Of a stretch of 64,000 nt of DNA, positions 7,804 through 16,941 are shown one piece after another. Origin of the DNA: JAHJQZ01 sp963676075 (GTDB taxonomy: Bacteria; Pseudomonadota; Alphaproteobacteria; Rhizobiales; Devosiaceae); assembly GCA_963676075.2 (NCBI GenBank), contig CAXXNZ010000015.1:71385-135384 (forward strand), given 5' to 3'. The notes beneath the pieces are model-generated. The model did no database searches. It saw only the letters and a program-made list of their open reading frames with translations, and was not told the DNA's origin. Within the stretch, counting starts at the first letter, position 1; every line of letters begins with the position of its first letter. The translations under genes were made by a program, and so were the position numbers.

Positions 7804-9180
7804 TCAGAAGAAATCGATGCTGACCCTGAACATCTGCTCGACCTTCTTCACCGCACTGGCCAGCGCCATGACGACCACGAAATCACCAGCCTCGATGCGG
7901 GTGTCGCCCGAGGGCAGGATGACCTGTTTGCCACGCACGATGGCGCCGAATCGTATGCCTGCCGAGATGTTGATGTCCTTGAGGGGCGTGCCGACAAGCG
8001 GCGAGGTTTCAAGCGCTTCGGCCTGCAACAGCTCGGCGGCGCCGTCGAACAGCGAATAGACCCCGCGGATGCGGCCGCGCCGGACATGCCTCAGGATCTT
8101 GGAGACGGTGACGGCGCGCGGGCTGATGAAGGCATCGACCCCGAGACGGCGCGCGAAACGCGGATATTGCGGCTGGTTGACCAGGGCGAAATTGGCCTTG
8201 CAGCCGAGTTCGTCGGCCAGAACCGAACTGAGGATGTTGGTTTCGTCGTCATTGGTCAGTCCGAGGAACATCTGGGCGTCGCGAATATCGACCTCCCTGA
8301 GGATGTCTTCCTGCAAGGCATCGCCGAAGACCACGATGGAGCGGTTCATGCTTTCGGCCGCCATCTGGGCGATCTGGCGATTGTTCTCGATCAGCCGCAC
8401 GGTTGTGCCGTCGGACTGGGCTTCGAGCCTCTTGGCGACATAGCGGCCGATATTGCCAGCCCCGGCGATGACGATACGCGACGGTGGTTGCTCATCGCGC
8501 CCGAACAGGCCGAGCACGCGGGACACCTGATCGCGGGCGACAGCGACAATGGCCTGATCGCCGGCGATCATCGATTCCCAGGCATGCAGAATCCTTGCCT
8601 GACCATTGCGTCTGACCCCCATCACCGTCGCGTTAAGATTGGGGAACAGGTCGGTCAGGTGCCTCAGGGGCGTGTCGATGACGGCGCAATCTTCGTGCAC
8701 GTCGATGACCAGGACCACCGCTTGACCATCCTCGAAGGAAACGATCTCCGATGCGCCCGGATGGGCGAGCCGCTCCAGAATCAGATCGCCGACCTCTGTC
8801 TCGGGCGAAATGATGACGTCGATCGGCAGGTGATCCCGGCTGAACAGATTGCTCCACTCCGGTCGCAGATAGGACTGAGCGCGAATGCGGGCGATGCGTG
8901 TGGGGACGTCGAAGATCGAATGGGCCACCTGGCAGGCGGTCATGTTGACTTCGTCGACCTGGGTCACGGCAATCAGCATGTCGGCGTCCCGCGCCCCGGC
9001 CTGCGCCAGCGCATCGGGATGGGAGCCATGGCCATGGATGCCGCGGGCATCGAGATTGTCGCGCACCCGCTGCACCAGCGTGGCATCGTTGTCGATCACT
9101 GTGACCTCGATGCCCTCGTTGGAGAGCTTTTCGGCGATGCCGTAGCCAACCTGGCCAGCACCCGAAACGATTACTCGCAT
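7804..9180 (-). CDS. trkA: Trk potassium uptake regulator TrkA
   Basis: The 458-residue peripheral membrane NAD-binding subunit has two RCK repeats. The first Rossmann motif is VSGAGQVGYGIAEKL at the N-terminus, and the second is VIAGAGNIGRYVAKRL near residue 230. Each is followed by a TrkA_C domain; the last ends with GDTRIEAGDFVVVM. It gates a TrkH/TrkG potassium channel, which is not in this window. Its ATG lies inside the end of ntrX (10-base overlap at 9171-9180), so it should be translated from the ntrYX transcript. Confidence 0.96.
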   Translation of the reverse strand: MRVIVSGAGQVGYGIAEKLSNEGIEVTVIDNDATLVQRVRDNLDARGIHGHGSHPDALAQAGARDADMLIAVTQVDEVNMTACQVAHSIFDVPTRIARIRAQSYLRPEWSNLFSRDHLPIDVIISPETEVGDLILERLAHPGASEIVSFEDGQAVVLVIDVHEDCAVIDTPLRHLTDLFPNLNATVMGVRRNGQARILHAWESMIAGDQAIVAVARDQVSRVLGLFGRDEQPPSRIVIAGAGNIGRYVAKRLEAQSDGTTVRLIENNRQIAQMAAESMNRSIVVFGDALQEDILREVDIRDAQMFLGLTNDDETNILSSVLADELGCKANFALVNQPQYPRFARRLGVDAFISPRAVTVSKILRHVRRGRIRGVYSLFDGAAELLQAEALETSPLVGTPLKDINISAGIRFGAIVRGKQVILPSGDTRIEAGDFVVVMALASAVKKVEQMFRVSIDFF

Positions 9181-10606
9181 GGTTCTTCCTGTACGATCGG
9201 GGCCGCCGCATCGCCGTTGCGCTCGGTCAGGCCCAGTGACTTGATCTTCCTGTGAAGCGCACTGCGCTCCATGCCGACGAACTCCGCCGTCTTGGAGACA
9301 TTGCCGCCGAAACGTTCGAGCTGCGCGGTCAGGTACTGGCGCTCGAAAATCTCGCGCGCCTCCTTGAGCGGCAGGCTCATCAGATGTGCCGATGCGTCGG
9401 TATCACCCACAGTCGGCAGGACTTCGCCGATATCGGACGGCAGCAAGGCCGCCGTGATGATGCCGTCTTCGGGCTGCTGGTCACGCAACAGGATCAGCAG
9501 ACGTTCGATCGAATTGCGCAGCTGCCGCGCATTGCCGGGCCAATCCTGGGCCTGCAGAACGGCCAGGGCGTCATCGCCGATCTTGAGGCGCGGCAGATTG
9601 TGCACCCGGCAAACCTGCTCGATGAACATGCCGACCAGTGCTGGCACGTCTTCGCGCCGTTCCCTGAGCGGCGCCAGTTTCAGCGGCACCACCGACAGGC
9701 GATGGAACAGATCCGAGCGGAACACTCCCGCCTCGATCAGCGCGGCGATGTTCTGCGAGCTTGAGGCAATGATGCGTACATCGACCGGCACGGCGACCTG
9801 TCCACCAACCCGCTGGAACCTGCCTTCGACCAGAGTGCGCAACAGCGCCGTCTGGGCCAGCTGTGCGAGCCCGGTGACTTCGGAAAGGTGCAGAGTGCCA
9901 CCATGGGCGCGTTCAAGTGCGCCAACTTCGGTCCGGACACTGCCAGCGCGGTCGCGGGTTTCGCGCCCGAACAGCAGAACCGGCACCTCTTCCGGGTCGT
10001 AGAGCATGGCGTTGAATTCGATGAACGGCCCCCCTGCCCGGTTGCTGTGACGATGGATCAGGCGGGCACACAAGCCTTTGCCGGTTCCCGAGGGGCCGGA
10101 TACGAAGATGCGCGAATTGGTCGGCCCGGACTTCTCGATGACCGCCCGCGCTGCCGCGATCGAGGGCGACTGCCCGACGATCTCGGAGAACGGGACGGCC
10201 GCACGTTCCTTGAGTTCGGCATTCTCGCTCTTGAGACGGGTTGCCTCCATGGCGCGCTGGGTGACGAGCAGCAGTCGGTCGATCTTGAACGGCTTCTCGA
10301 TATAGTCATAGGCGCCACGCCGGATGGCCGATACCGCGGTCTCGACATTGCCGTGCCCGAAATCATCACCACCGGCAGGTCCGGATGCTGGGACTGCAAT
10401 TCATCCAGAAGCTGCAACCCGTCGAGCCGCGAGCCCTGCAGCCAGATGTCGAGGAAGACCAGGCTCGGACGCCGCCGGGCAATTTCCTCGAGCGCCGAAT
10501 CGGCATCGTAGGCCTGTCGGGTCTCGTTGCCCTCGTCTTCGAGGATACCCGCGATCAGGTCGCGGATGTCTTCCTCGTCGTCAACGATCAGAATGTCCAA
10601 AGCCAT
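9171..10606 (-). pseudogene. ntrX: Nitrogen assimilation response regulator NtrX, frameshifted
   Basis: The gene is split into two frames. The receiver half starts at ATG 10606 (ILIVDDEED, phospho-acceptor Asp53 in FLDIW) and runs in frame to VVMISG, where a C appears to be missing (minus strand; plus strand 10351-10360). After it the expected HGNVETAVSAIRRGAYDYI sequence continues in the next frame into the AAA+ domain and the Fis-type helix-turn-helix (GGNVSKTAEFVGMERSALH). With the base restored the protein would have about 478 residues, the usual length. The central domain lacks GAFTGA, as is normal for NtrX. Either a sequencing error or a real mutation is possible. It lies three bases after ntrY. 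Confidence 0.85.
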
Positions 10607-10609
10607 ATG

Positions 10610-12913
10610 TTAGTCCGCCGCGGCACCAACGTGCCCCGTCTCCTCTCGTGACCGAACGTTTCCATCCGGTTGGGCGCCGGTATCGCCCGGTGCATTGAGC
10701 GGCAAGGTGAAACTGAAACACGCCCCGATGCGACCGTTCTCGTCCTCGGGGCTATCCCGCAATTCGATGATGCCGCCGTGTTGCTCTACGATCTTTGCGA
10801 CAATCGCAAGGCCAAGACCTGTGCCCTTTTCGCGCGATGTCACATAAGGCTCTAGCAACTGTTGCCGGTTCTCTTTCGGCCAGCCGATACCGTTGTCGCT
10901 GATTTCGACTCGTACCATGTCGCCTTCGATATGGGCGCTGGCAATAATGCGTGGGCTTTCGATGTTGGAAAGTCCAGCCATTTCCAGCGCTTCGACCGCG
11001 TTCTTGATGATGTTTGTCAGCGCTTGGGATACCAAGCGATGATCGAAATAGGCGGTTATCGGCGTCTCCGGCAGGTCGACGCGCAATTCGATCTCAGGCT
11101 GCCGCACACTTTCGAGGAAGACCACGTGCCTGATGGTGTCGGAAAGGTCGGCATGATCCTGGGTCGCCGCCGGCATGCGGGCGAACGATGAGAACTCGTC
11201 GACCATCTTGCCGATGTCACCCACCTGCCGAATGATGGTGCTGGTGCATTTGTCGAAGACCTCGAAATCATCCTCCAGCCGGCTGCCGTAGCGCCGGCGC
11301 AGGCGCTCTGCACTCAACTGGATCGGGGTCAGCGGGTTCTTGATTTCATGGGCGATGCGACGGGCAACATCGGCCCATGCACTGTTGCGCTGGGCCGTGA
11401 TCAGCTCGCTCATGTCGTCGAGCGTCATCACATAGCCCTTGGATTCGGTCATCGAGCCTTCGCGCGTCAGCCGCACCTGGTAGATTCGCGGGTCGGTCGT
11501 AGAGCCGAGCTTGATCTGGTCCTGCACCTGACCGCGCCTGCCCTGGCGCGCCCGCTCGATGATCGGTTCGAGTTCGGGAACGGCAATGGCGATATCCTCG
11601 CGCAACAGGTCGACCTCGGCGCGGTCGAGCATGGCGCAGGCGGTGGAATTGACCAGCGTCACCTGCCCGTCGGAATCAAGACCGACAATGCCGGCGCTGA
11701 CGCCTTCAAGCACAGCCTCGGTGAACTGGCGGCGCTTCTCGTTCGTTTCCGATGCCTGGACCAGCGCCCGGCGCTGCTGGCGCAACTGCCGGGTCATCCG
11801 GTTGAACTGCATCGACAGATCGTGCAGGTCTCCCGCCTTTTCGGTGATCGGCACGTCGACCTTGAGATCGCCGGTCGACATGCGGTTGGCGGCGATCATC
11901 AGGTTGCGGATCGGCGAGACAAAGCGGTTGGCGAGCGCAATGCCGAGCCAGAGCGCGGCGAGCAGCAGCACGAAGGCGACGCCGAAATACATCAGGGCGA
12001 AGGTGATCTGGAAGACCAGACGGTTGGAGGCGTACTTCCGGTATTCGGTGATCGTCTGGTCCGCCAGCCGCATGTATTCGAGCACTTCAGGGTCGACGGG
12101 ACGGGCAACGAACAGATAGGTGTCGTCATAGCCTTTCAGCTTGACCACCGAACCGACGAAATTGGTCGAACCGGGCGCGATCAGCGTCGGCACGGTCTCC
12201 TTGACATCGGGCATGATCGACTTCGGCATGGCTGGCGCCGAGGCCGGCACGTTGATCTGCGCCTTCATGATCAGGCTCGTGTCGGCGTGGATCAGCGAGG
12301 TGAACGGCAGCGAACGTGTAACCGCGAGCGAGGTCAGGACGCGCTGGAAACGGTCCTTGTCGGACACATAAAGGTCGTGGGCGGTTTCAAGCTCCGTGGC
12401 GACCCAGATGATATCGTCACGCAGGACCTGCGCGTGTTCATTGAGATAGGAAGCGGCGACCTGCCGCGAGCTCTCGACGATCGACGAGGTGCGCTCGGAA
12501 AACCACTGATCGAGCCCCTGGTCGAGAGCGATGGTGGCGACAATGGCGACAATGAATGCCGGGACCGCCGCCATGATGGCGAACATGGCCACCATGCGCG
12601 TCTGCAATCGTGCGCCGGCCATCTTGCGCTGCCGCGCCCTTATCAGAAGAATGACCTCGGTCAGGACCAGCGCAACGACCATCAGGATGAGGATGGCATT
12701 GACGATCCAGATGATCGTCCAGACTTCCGGGCTTGGCTCGATCTTGGTCGCCCCGGTCATCACCAGGAACGAGCCGGAGGCGAACACGGTGGCGGCCAGA
12801 ACGATCACCACGCCGAGCGAGCGCATGATGGCAGTGCCGTTCACGCGCACCATGCGGCCCGGAGTTTGCGCCGGTGGTAAAGAAGATGTCGTGTTGGCGG
12901 CTGTGTTATCCAT
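10610..12913 (-). CDS. ntrY: Nitrogen regulation sensor histidine kinase NtrY
   Basis: This large membrane sensor (767 residues) has an N-terminal block of transmembrane segments, a periplasmic region, another membrane segment, and then HAMP (NRFVSPIRNLMIAANRMSTG), PAS, DHp with ARRIAHEIKNPLTP as phospho-His site, and a C-terminal ATPase with DNGIGWP and GTGLGLAIVAKI. It phosphorylates NtrX and links nitrogen, redox and envelope responses in alphaproteobacteria. The frame could begin at a TTG at 12970, but ATG 12913 is the first ATG. There are 165 bases between it and ntrC, so it may have its own promoter. Confidence 0.95.
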   Translation of the reverse strand: MDNTAANTTSSLPPAQTPGRMVRVNGTAIMRSLGVVIVLAATVFASGSFLVMTGATKIEPSPEVWTIIWIVNAILILMVVALVLTEVILLIRARQRKMAGARLQTRMVAMFAIMAAVPAFIVAIVATIALDQGLDQWFSERTSSIVESSRQVAASYLNEHAQVLRDDIIWVATELETAHDLYVSDKDRFQRVLTSLAVTRSLPFTSLIHADTSLIMKAQINVPASAPAMPKSIMPDVKETVPTLIAPGSTNFVGSVVKLKGYDDTYLFVARPVDPEVLEYMRLADQTITEYRKYASNRLVFQITFALMYFGVAFVLLLAALWLGIALANRFVSPIRNLMIAANRMSTGDLKVDVPITEKAGDLHDLSMQFNRMTRQLRQQRRALVQASETNEKRRQFTEAVLEGVSAGIVGLDSDGQVTLVNSTACAMLDRAEVDLLREDIAIAVPELEPIIERARQGRRGQVQDQIKLGSTTDPRIYQVRLTREGSMTESKGYVMTLDDMSELITAQRNSAWADVARRIAHEIKNPLTPIQLSAERLRRRYGSRLEDDFEVFDKCTSTIIRQVGDIGKMVDEFSSFARMPAATQDHADLSDTIRHVVFLESVRQPEIELRVDLPETPITAYFDHRLVSQALTNIIKNAVEALEMAGLSNIESPRIIASAHIEGDMVRVEISDNGIGWPKENRQQLLEPYVTSREKGTGLGLAIVAKIVEQHGGIIELRDSPEDENGRIGACFSFTLPLNAPGDTGAQPDGNVRSREETGHVGAAAD

Positions 12914-13078
12914 GTCACACGCCGCGTGGCGCCTCGGCTGATCGGCTGTGTCGAGGCGGGAATCTGACAAGAAACCCGGCCCAGATCAAGCCATATGTTG
13001 CAAAATTGAAACAGGTGCGATCACCGCCCTGCTCCTGCCTGTGCCGATCGATTTTGCTGCTGCAGCCGCCGTGCCGGG

Positions 13079-14524
13079 TCAGGTCCGGCGCGATTGCTTG
13101 ACGATCTCGATGCCGTGCGACCGGATCTTCTTGCGCAATGTGTTGCGATTAAGGCCCAGCAGCTCGGCCGCCTTGATCTGGTTGCCGCTGCAGGCGTTGA
13201 GCACCATGGCGATCAGCGGCGATTCCACCCGGTCGAGGATTTGCTGGTAGAGCCCCTGCGCCGGCATATTGGGATCGGCCTCGCGTAGCAACTGGCTGAC
13301 ATGCAGTTCAACGGCGGTGCCAATGTCGACCGGTCCGGAGGCGACACCCGCCGGCGTCCTGTCGGTCAGGTGCAATTCGTGCTGCACCATCTCGGGGGTG
13401 ATGGTCTCGTCGGCGTAGAGCGCCGACAGGCGCCTGACGAGGTTTTCGAGCTCGCGGACATTGCCCGGCCAGGCATAGTTCTGCATCAGCCGCAGCGCGT
13501 CGGCGGAGATGACCTTGGCCGGGTCGCCCTCCTGTTGCGCCGTCCTCAGGAAATGACCGACCAGATGCGCGATGTCGTCCGTACGTTCCCTGAGCGGCGG
13601 CAACCGGATCGGCACCACATTGAGGCGGTAGAACAGATCCTCACGGAACAGGCCCTGCCGGATCATCTGGTTGAGGTCGCGATGGGTAGCGGCGATGATG
13701 CGCACATTGGTCTTGAGCGAGGTGCGCCCGCCGACCATGGTGTATTCGCCCTCCTGAAGAACGCGCAGCAACCGTGTCTGGGCATCCATCGGCATGTCGC
13801 CGATCTCGTCGAGAAACAGAGTGCCGCCCTCGGCCTGTTCGAACCGGCCCGACGAACGTGCCGTGGCGCCGGTGAAGGCGCCTTTCTCATGACCGAACAG
13901 TTCCGCTTCGATGAGGTCGCGCGGAATGGCCGCCATGTTGATGGCGACGAACGGTCCGTTGCGGCGCTTGCCGAAATCATGCAGCGCCCGCGCCACCAGT
14001 TCCTTGCCGGTGCCGCTCTCGCCGGTGATCATCACCGTCAGATCGGTTTGCATCAACCGTGCAAGAACCCGGTATATGTCCTGCATGGCAGGAGAACGTC
14101 CGACGAGCGGCATGTTATCCTGCCCGTCCTCGGGCGGCGGCTCGGCCGCACGCGGTTTTTTCGCCTCGCTGAGCGCGCGGGCGACGACCGACAGAACTTC
14201 GCCGATATCGAAGGGCTTGGGCAGGTACTCGTAGGCACCGGCCTCGGATGCACGGATTGCCGTCATGAAGGTGTTTTGGGCACTCATGACGATGACCGGC
14301 AGGTCCGGCCGCATCTTGTGAATCTTCGGCATGATGTCGAAGGCATTGCCGTCCGGCATGGCGACATCGGTGATCAGCACGTCACCTTCGCCGCGCGACA
14401 CCCAATTCCACATGGTCGACAGATTGCCCGTCGGGCGAACGTCGTAACCGGCACGCGTCAGCGCCTGGTTGAGGACCATACGGATGGCTGCGTCGTCATC
14501 GGCGAGAAGGACAAGGTGGCTCAT
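13079..14524 (-). CDS. ntrC: Nitrogen regulation response regulator NtrC (NR-I)
   Basis: This 481-residue sigma-54 activator has a receiver domain with phospho-acceptor Asp53 (ITDVAMPDG), an AAA+ domain with Walker A GESGTGKE (168-175) and the sigma-54-contacting GAFTGA loop (215-220), and a C-terminal Fis-type helix-turn-helix (GNQIKAAELLGLNRNTLRKK). It activates nitrogen-scavenging genes under nitrogen limitation. The start overlaps the ntrB stop by four bases, showing coupled expression with its kinase. Confidence 0.97.
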   Translation of the reverse strand: MSHLVLLADDDAAIRMVLNQALTRAGYDVRPTGNLSTMWNWVSRGEGDVLITDVAMPDGNAFDIMPKIHKMRPDLPVIVMSAQNTFMTAIRASEAGAYEYLPKPFDIGEVLSVVARALSEAKKPRAAEPPPEDGQDNMPLVGRSPAMQDIYRVLARLMQTDLTVMITGESGTGKELVARALHDFGKRRNGPFVAINMAAIPRDLIEAELFGHEKGAFTGATARSSGRFEQAEGGTLFLDEIGDMPMDAQTRLLRVLQEGEYTMVGGRTSLKTNVRIIAATHRDLNQMIRQGLFREDLFYRLNVVPIRLPPLRERTDDIAHLVGHFLRTAQQEGDPAKVISADALRLMQNYAWPGNVRELENLVRRLSALYADETITPEMVQHELHLTDRTPAGVASGPVDIGTAVELHVSQLLREADPNMPAQGLYQQILDRVESPLIAMVLNACSGNQIKAAELLGLNRNTLRKKIRSHGIEIVKQSRRT

Positions 14525-15639
14525 GAGGCGCCCTCCAGTTTGTTGCGGGCGCCGGGTTCATGATCGACCACGGGCAACAGAATACGGAAACGGGTGCGAC
14601 CCGGCTTGGAGTCGCAGTCGATCACCCCGCCATGGTCGCCGATGATCTTGGCAACCAGCGCCAGCCCCAGGCCGGACCCGTTCGACTTGGTGGTGACGAA
14701 CGGATCGAACAGGAACGGCATGAATTCCGACGGTACGCCCGGCCCGTTGTCCTCGATGACGATTTCGAGCGGCAGCGAAATGCGGCCCGGCATGCCGACC
14801 ACCGAAATGCGGATGCCGGGGCGGAAGGCGGTGGTGAACTTGATTTCGGGGTTGGGTGTTCGCGCAAGGGCTTCGGAGGCGTTCTTGACGAGGTTCAGGA
14901 AGACCTGGATGAGCTGGTCACGATTGCCGCTGACCGGCGGCAGCGACGGGTCGTAGACCTCGGAAAACGAGATCTGCCGCGCGGTCCCGGACTTGGCCAG
15001 CAGTTTGACGTGTTCGAGAACGTCATGAATGTTGATCGGCGTGCGTTCAAGCGGCCGGTCGTCGCCGAACACGTCGACGCGGTCGAGCAGCGCGACGATG
15101 CGGTCGGTTTCCTGGCGGATCAGCCGGGCGAGCGGGATTTCATCCTCGCTGACGGACTGCTCAAGCAATTGCGCCGCCCCACGGATGCCCGACAGCGGGT
15201 TCTTGATTTCATGCGCCAGCATTGAGGCGAGACCGGTCACCGAGCGCGCCGCGCCACGCGAGACCAGCTGCCGGTCGATGGTGTCGGCCATGGTGCGTTC
15301 CTGGAACAGCAGCGCCACCCTGCCCTCATGCTCCGCCAGGGGCGATGCAAAGACGTCGACAGTGCGGTCTTCCCCGAAGCGCGACGAGCCGACCCGCATG
15401 CGGTACTCGGTGCGCGGCGCTTTGCGCGCGTTGACCGTTTCGACAAGGCTGAGGATCGGCGAGCCGAAGGCGATGAGATCTGACAGGTTTTGTCGCGTCA
15501 GCACCGAAGAGGACGAGCCAAAAAAGGCCTCGGCGGCATAATTGGCAAAGAAGATTTCGCTTTGCAGGCCGCACAGCAGCACCGGTTGCGCCAATGCCTG
15601 CAGGACGCTCCATTCGAGCGGATGGCTCTCACCGGTCAT
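14521..15639 (-). CDS. ntrB: Nitrogen regulation sensor kinase NtrB (NR-II)
   Basis: This is a soluble histidine kinase of 372 residues. A PAS-like N-terminus (about 10-115) is followed by the H box LAHEIKNPLSGIRGAAQLLE (phospho-His143) and the ATP lid NGSGLGLALVAKII. With GlnB/PII it controls NtrC phosphorylation. There are no transmembrane segments, as expected. Its ATG overlaps the dusB stop (ATGA at 15636-15639) and its stop overlaps the ntrC start, so dusB-ntrB-ntrC is one tightly coupled unit. Confidence 0.96.
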   Translation of the reverse strand: MTGESHPLEWSVLQALAQPVLLCGLQSEIFFANYAAEAFFGSSSSVLTRQNLSDLIAFGSPILSLVETVNARKAPRTEYRMRVGSSRFGEDRTVDVFASPLAEHEGRVALLFQERTMADTIDRQLVSRGAARSVTGLASMLAHEIKNPLSGIRGAAQLLEQSVSEDEIPLARLIRQETDRIVALLDRVDVFGDDRPLERTPINIHDVLEHVKLLAKSGTARQISFSEVYDPSLPPVSGNRDQLIQVFLNLVKNASEALARTPNPEIKFTTAFRPGIRISVVGMPGRISLPLEIVIEDNGPGVPSEFMPFLFDPFVTTKSNGSGLGLALVAKIIGDHGGVIDCDSKPGRTRFRILLPVVDHEPGARNKLEGAS

Positions 15640-16637
15640 GCTGCCGCCTCGAGTTCGGTGTCGAAAATGTCCGGCAATAGCGCCAGCACGCGATCCGGCT
15701 GGGTTTCAGTCAGGAGCGCGTGGCGCAGATCGCCGTCGAGCGCCGGTGCGTTGGCCTCGATGTACCAGTTGAGGTGCTTGCGGGCAGCCCGGACGCCAAT
15801 GCGCGTGCCGTACTCCTCAAGCATCGCCTCATAGTGGCCGGCAACGAGCTCGGCCAGAGCAGCGCCGCGCGGCGCCTCGGCAATCGGGCGACCGTCGAGA
15901 GCCGCGCCGATCTGGCCGACCAGCCAGGGCTGACCCTGAGCACCGCGACCGATCATGACGCCATCGGCGCCGGAGGCCTTAAGCGCCTCGCGGGCGCCGT
16001 TGATATCGATGATGTCGCCATTGACAAGAACCGGTACGTCGACCGCATCGACGATCTCGCGTACCAGCGCCCAGCGGGCCGTGCCCTTGTAGAACTGGCA
16101 ACGCGTACGTCCGTGTACGGTGACCATGCGCGCCCCGGCATCGACCGTCATCGCGGCAAATTCCGCGGCGTTTAGCGTGTCTTCGTCCCAGCCGAGCCGC
16201 ATCTTGACCGTGACTGGCAGATCGACGGCAGCGGTGACGGCATCGATCAACCGCCGCGCCTGATCAGGCACGCGCATCAGCGCCGAACCGGCGTAGCCAT
16301 TGGTGACGCGCTTGGCCGGGCAGCCGAAATTGATGTCGATGACGTCAGTTCCCGCCTCGGCGGCGAGCGTCGCGCCAAGTGCCATCCAGTCGGGTTCATT
16401 GCCGGCGAGCTGAACGACATGGGGCAGATCGGATTCCCACGTGCTCAACCGCCGCACCATGTCGCGCTGACCGGTCGACAAGGCGTTGGAGGCGATCATC
16501 TCCGACACAACCCAACCGGCGCCAAACCGCGCCGCAAGGGAACGCATCGGACGATCACTGATTCCAGCCATGGGGGCGAGAGCGGCGCGATTGCCCATTT
16601 GATGAGCGCCGACGCCGGGCAAATCGGATAAATGCAC
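15636..16637 (-). CDS. dusB: tRNA-dihydrouridine synthase DusB (NifR3)
   Basis: This FMN enzyme reduces uridines in the tRNA D-loop. The TIM barrel begins with ALAPMAGISDRPMR, contains NFGCPAKRVTNGYAGSALM with the catalytic Cys, and HGRTRCQFYKG. It is the nifR3 gene that heads ntrBC operons across alphaproteobacteria. The start is chosen as GTG 16637, which follows GAGG at a spacing of 8; TTG at 16682 and GTG at 16667 are longer alternatives. The length from GTG is 333 residues. Confidence 0.93.
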   Translation of the reverse strand: MHLSDLPGVGAHQMGNRAALAPMAGISDRPMRSLAARFGAGWVVSEMIASNALSTGQRDMVRRLSTWESDLPHVVQLAGNEPDWMALGATLAAEAGTDVIDINFGCPAKRVTNGYAGSALMRVPDQARRLIDAVTAAVDLPVTVKMRLGWDEDTLNAAEFAAMTVDAGARMVTVHGRTRCQFYKGTARWALVREIVDAVDVPVLVNGDIIDINGAREALKASGADGVMIGRGAQGQPWLVGQIGAALDGRPIAEAPRGAALAELVAGHYEAMLEEYGTRIGVRAARKHLNWYIEANAPALDGDLRHALLTETQPDRVLALLPDIFDTELEAAA

Positions 16638-16941
16638 CAAAATGCCCTCAATTAAGTCAATCTGCACATTGAGCCTGCACAATAGTCATTATTGCCGCCT
16701 TTGCAATGGGCAATCATCGTGAATTGCCTCATATTTTCCCTTAACGTGCCGGATTGAAATGTCTTTCTCTTGCCGGGCCACGCGGCCGGGGCTAGAGACC
16801 TGTCCAGCCATTGGCGGCGGGCTCAAAGAACGTCTGACAGACCCTACCTGCATATATAGGAAATTGCGCCGGCGGACTGGTGCTTTCCCGGCAAAGGCAA
16901 GACAATCTGGCCGGCAGTGGCCAGCCGATCCGGAGTAGCGC
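16638..16941. promoter_or_regulatory. Divergent intergenic region dusB-ntrBC / ispDF
   Basis: The 304 bases between dusB (minus) and ispDF (plus) must hold both promoters. The word TGCAC, the half-site of NtrC operators, appears three times near the dusB start (16633-16637, 16663-16667, 16676-16680), all in the same orientation. ATTGCC/GGCAAT words recur at 16691, 16709 and 16723. I see no convincing full NtrC palindrome, riboswitch or small gene. Confidence 0.4.

Noticed and set aside
9171..10250. The C-terminal half of ntrX as a separate gene
   Set aside because: The frame immediately upstream continues the receiver domain sequence expected for NtrX, so this is one gene split by a single-base shift rather than two genes.
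11348..12880. Long plus-strand frame opposite ntrY
   Set aside because: It is an antisense shadow of a well-supported kinase gene in GC-rich DNA. Its translation is rich in His, Arg, Asp and Gly with no recognisable domain. The same applies to the long antisense frames opposite ntrC (13301-14563), maeB (37381-38940), aspS (40840-42354) and gatB (52587-54098).
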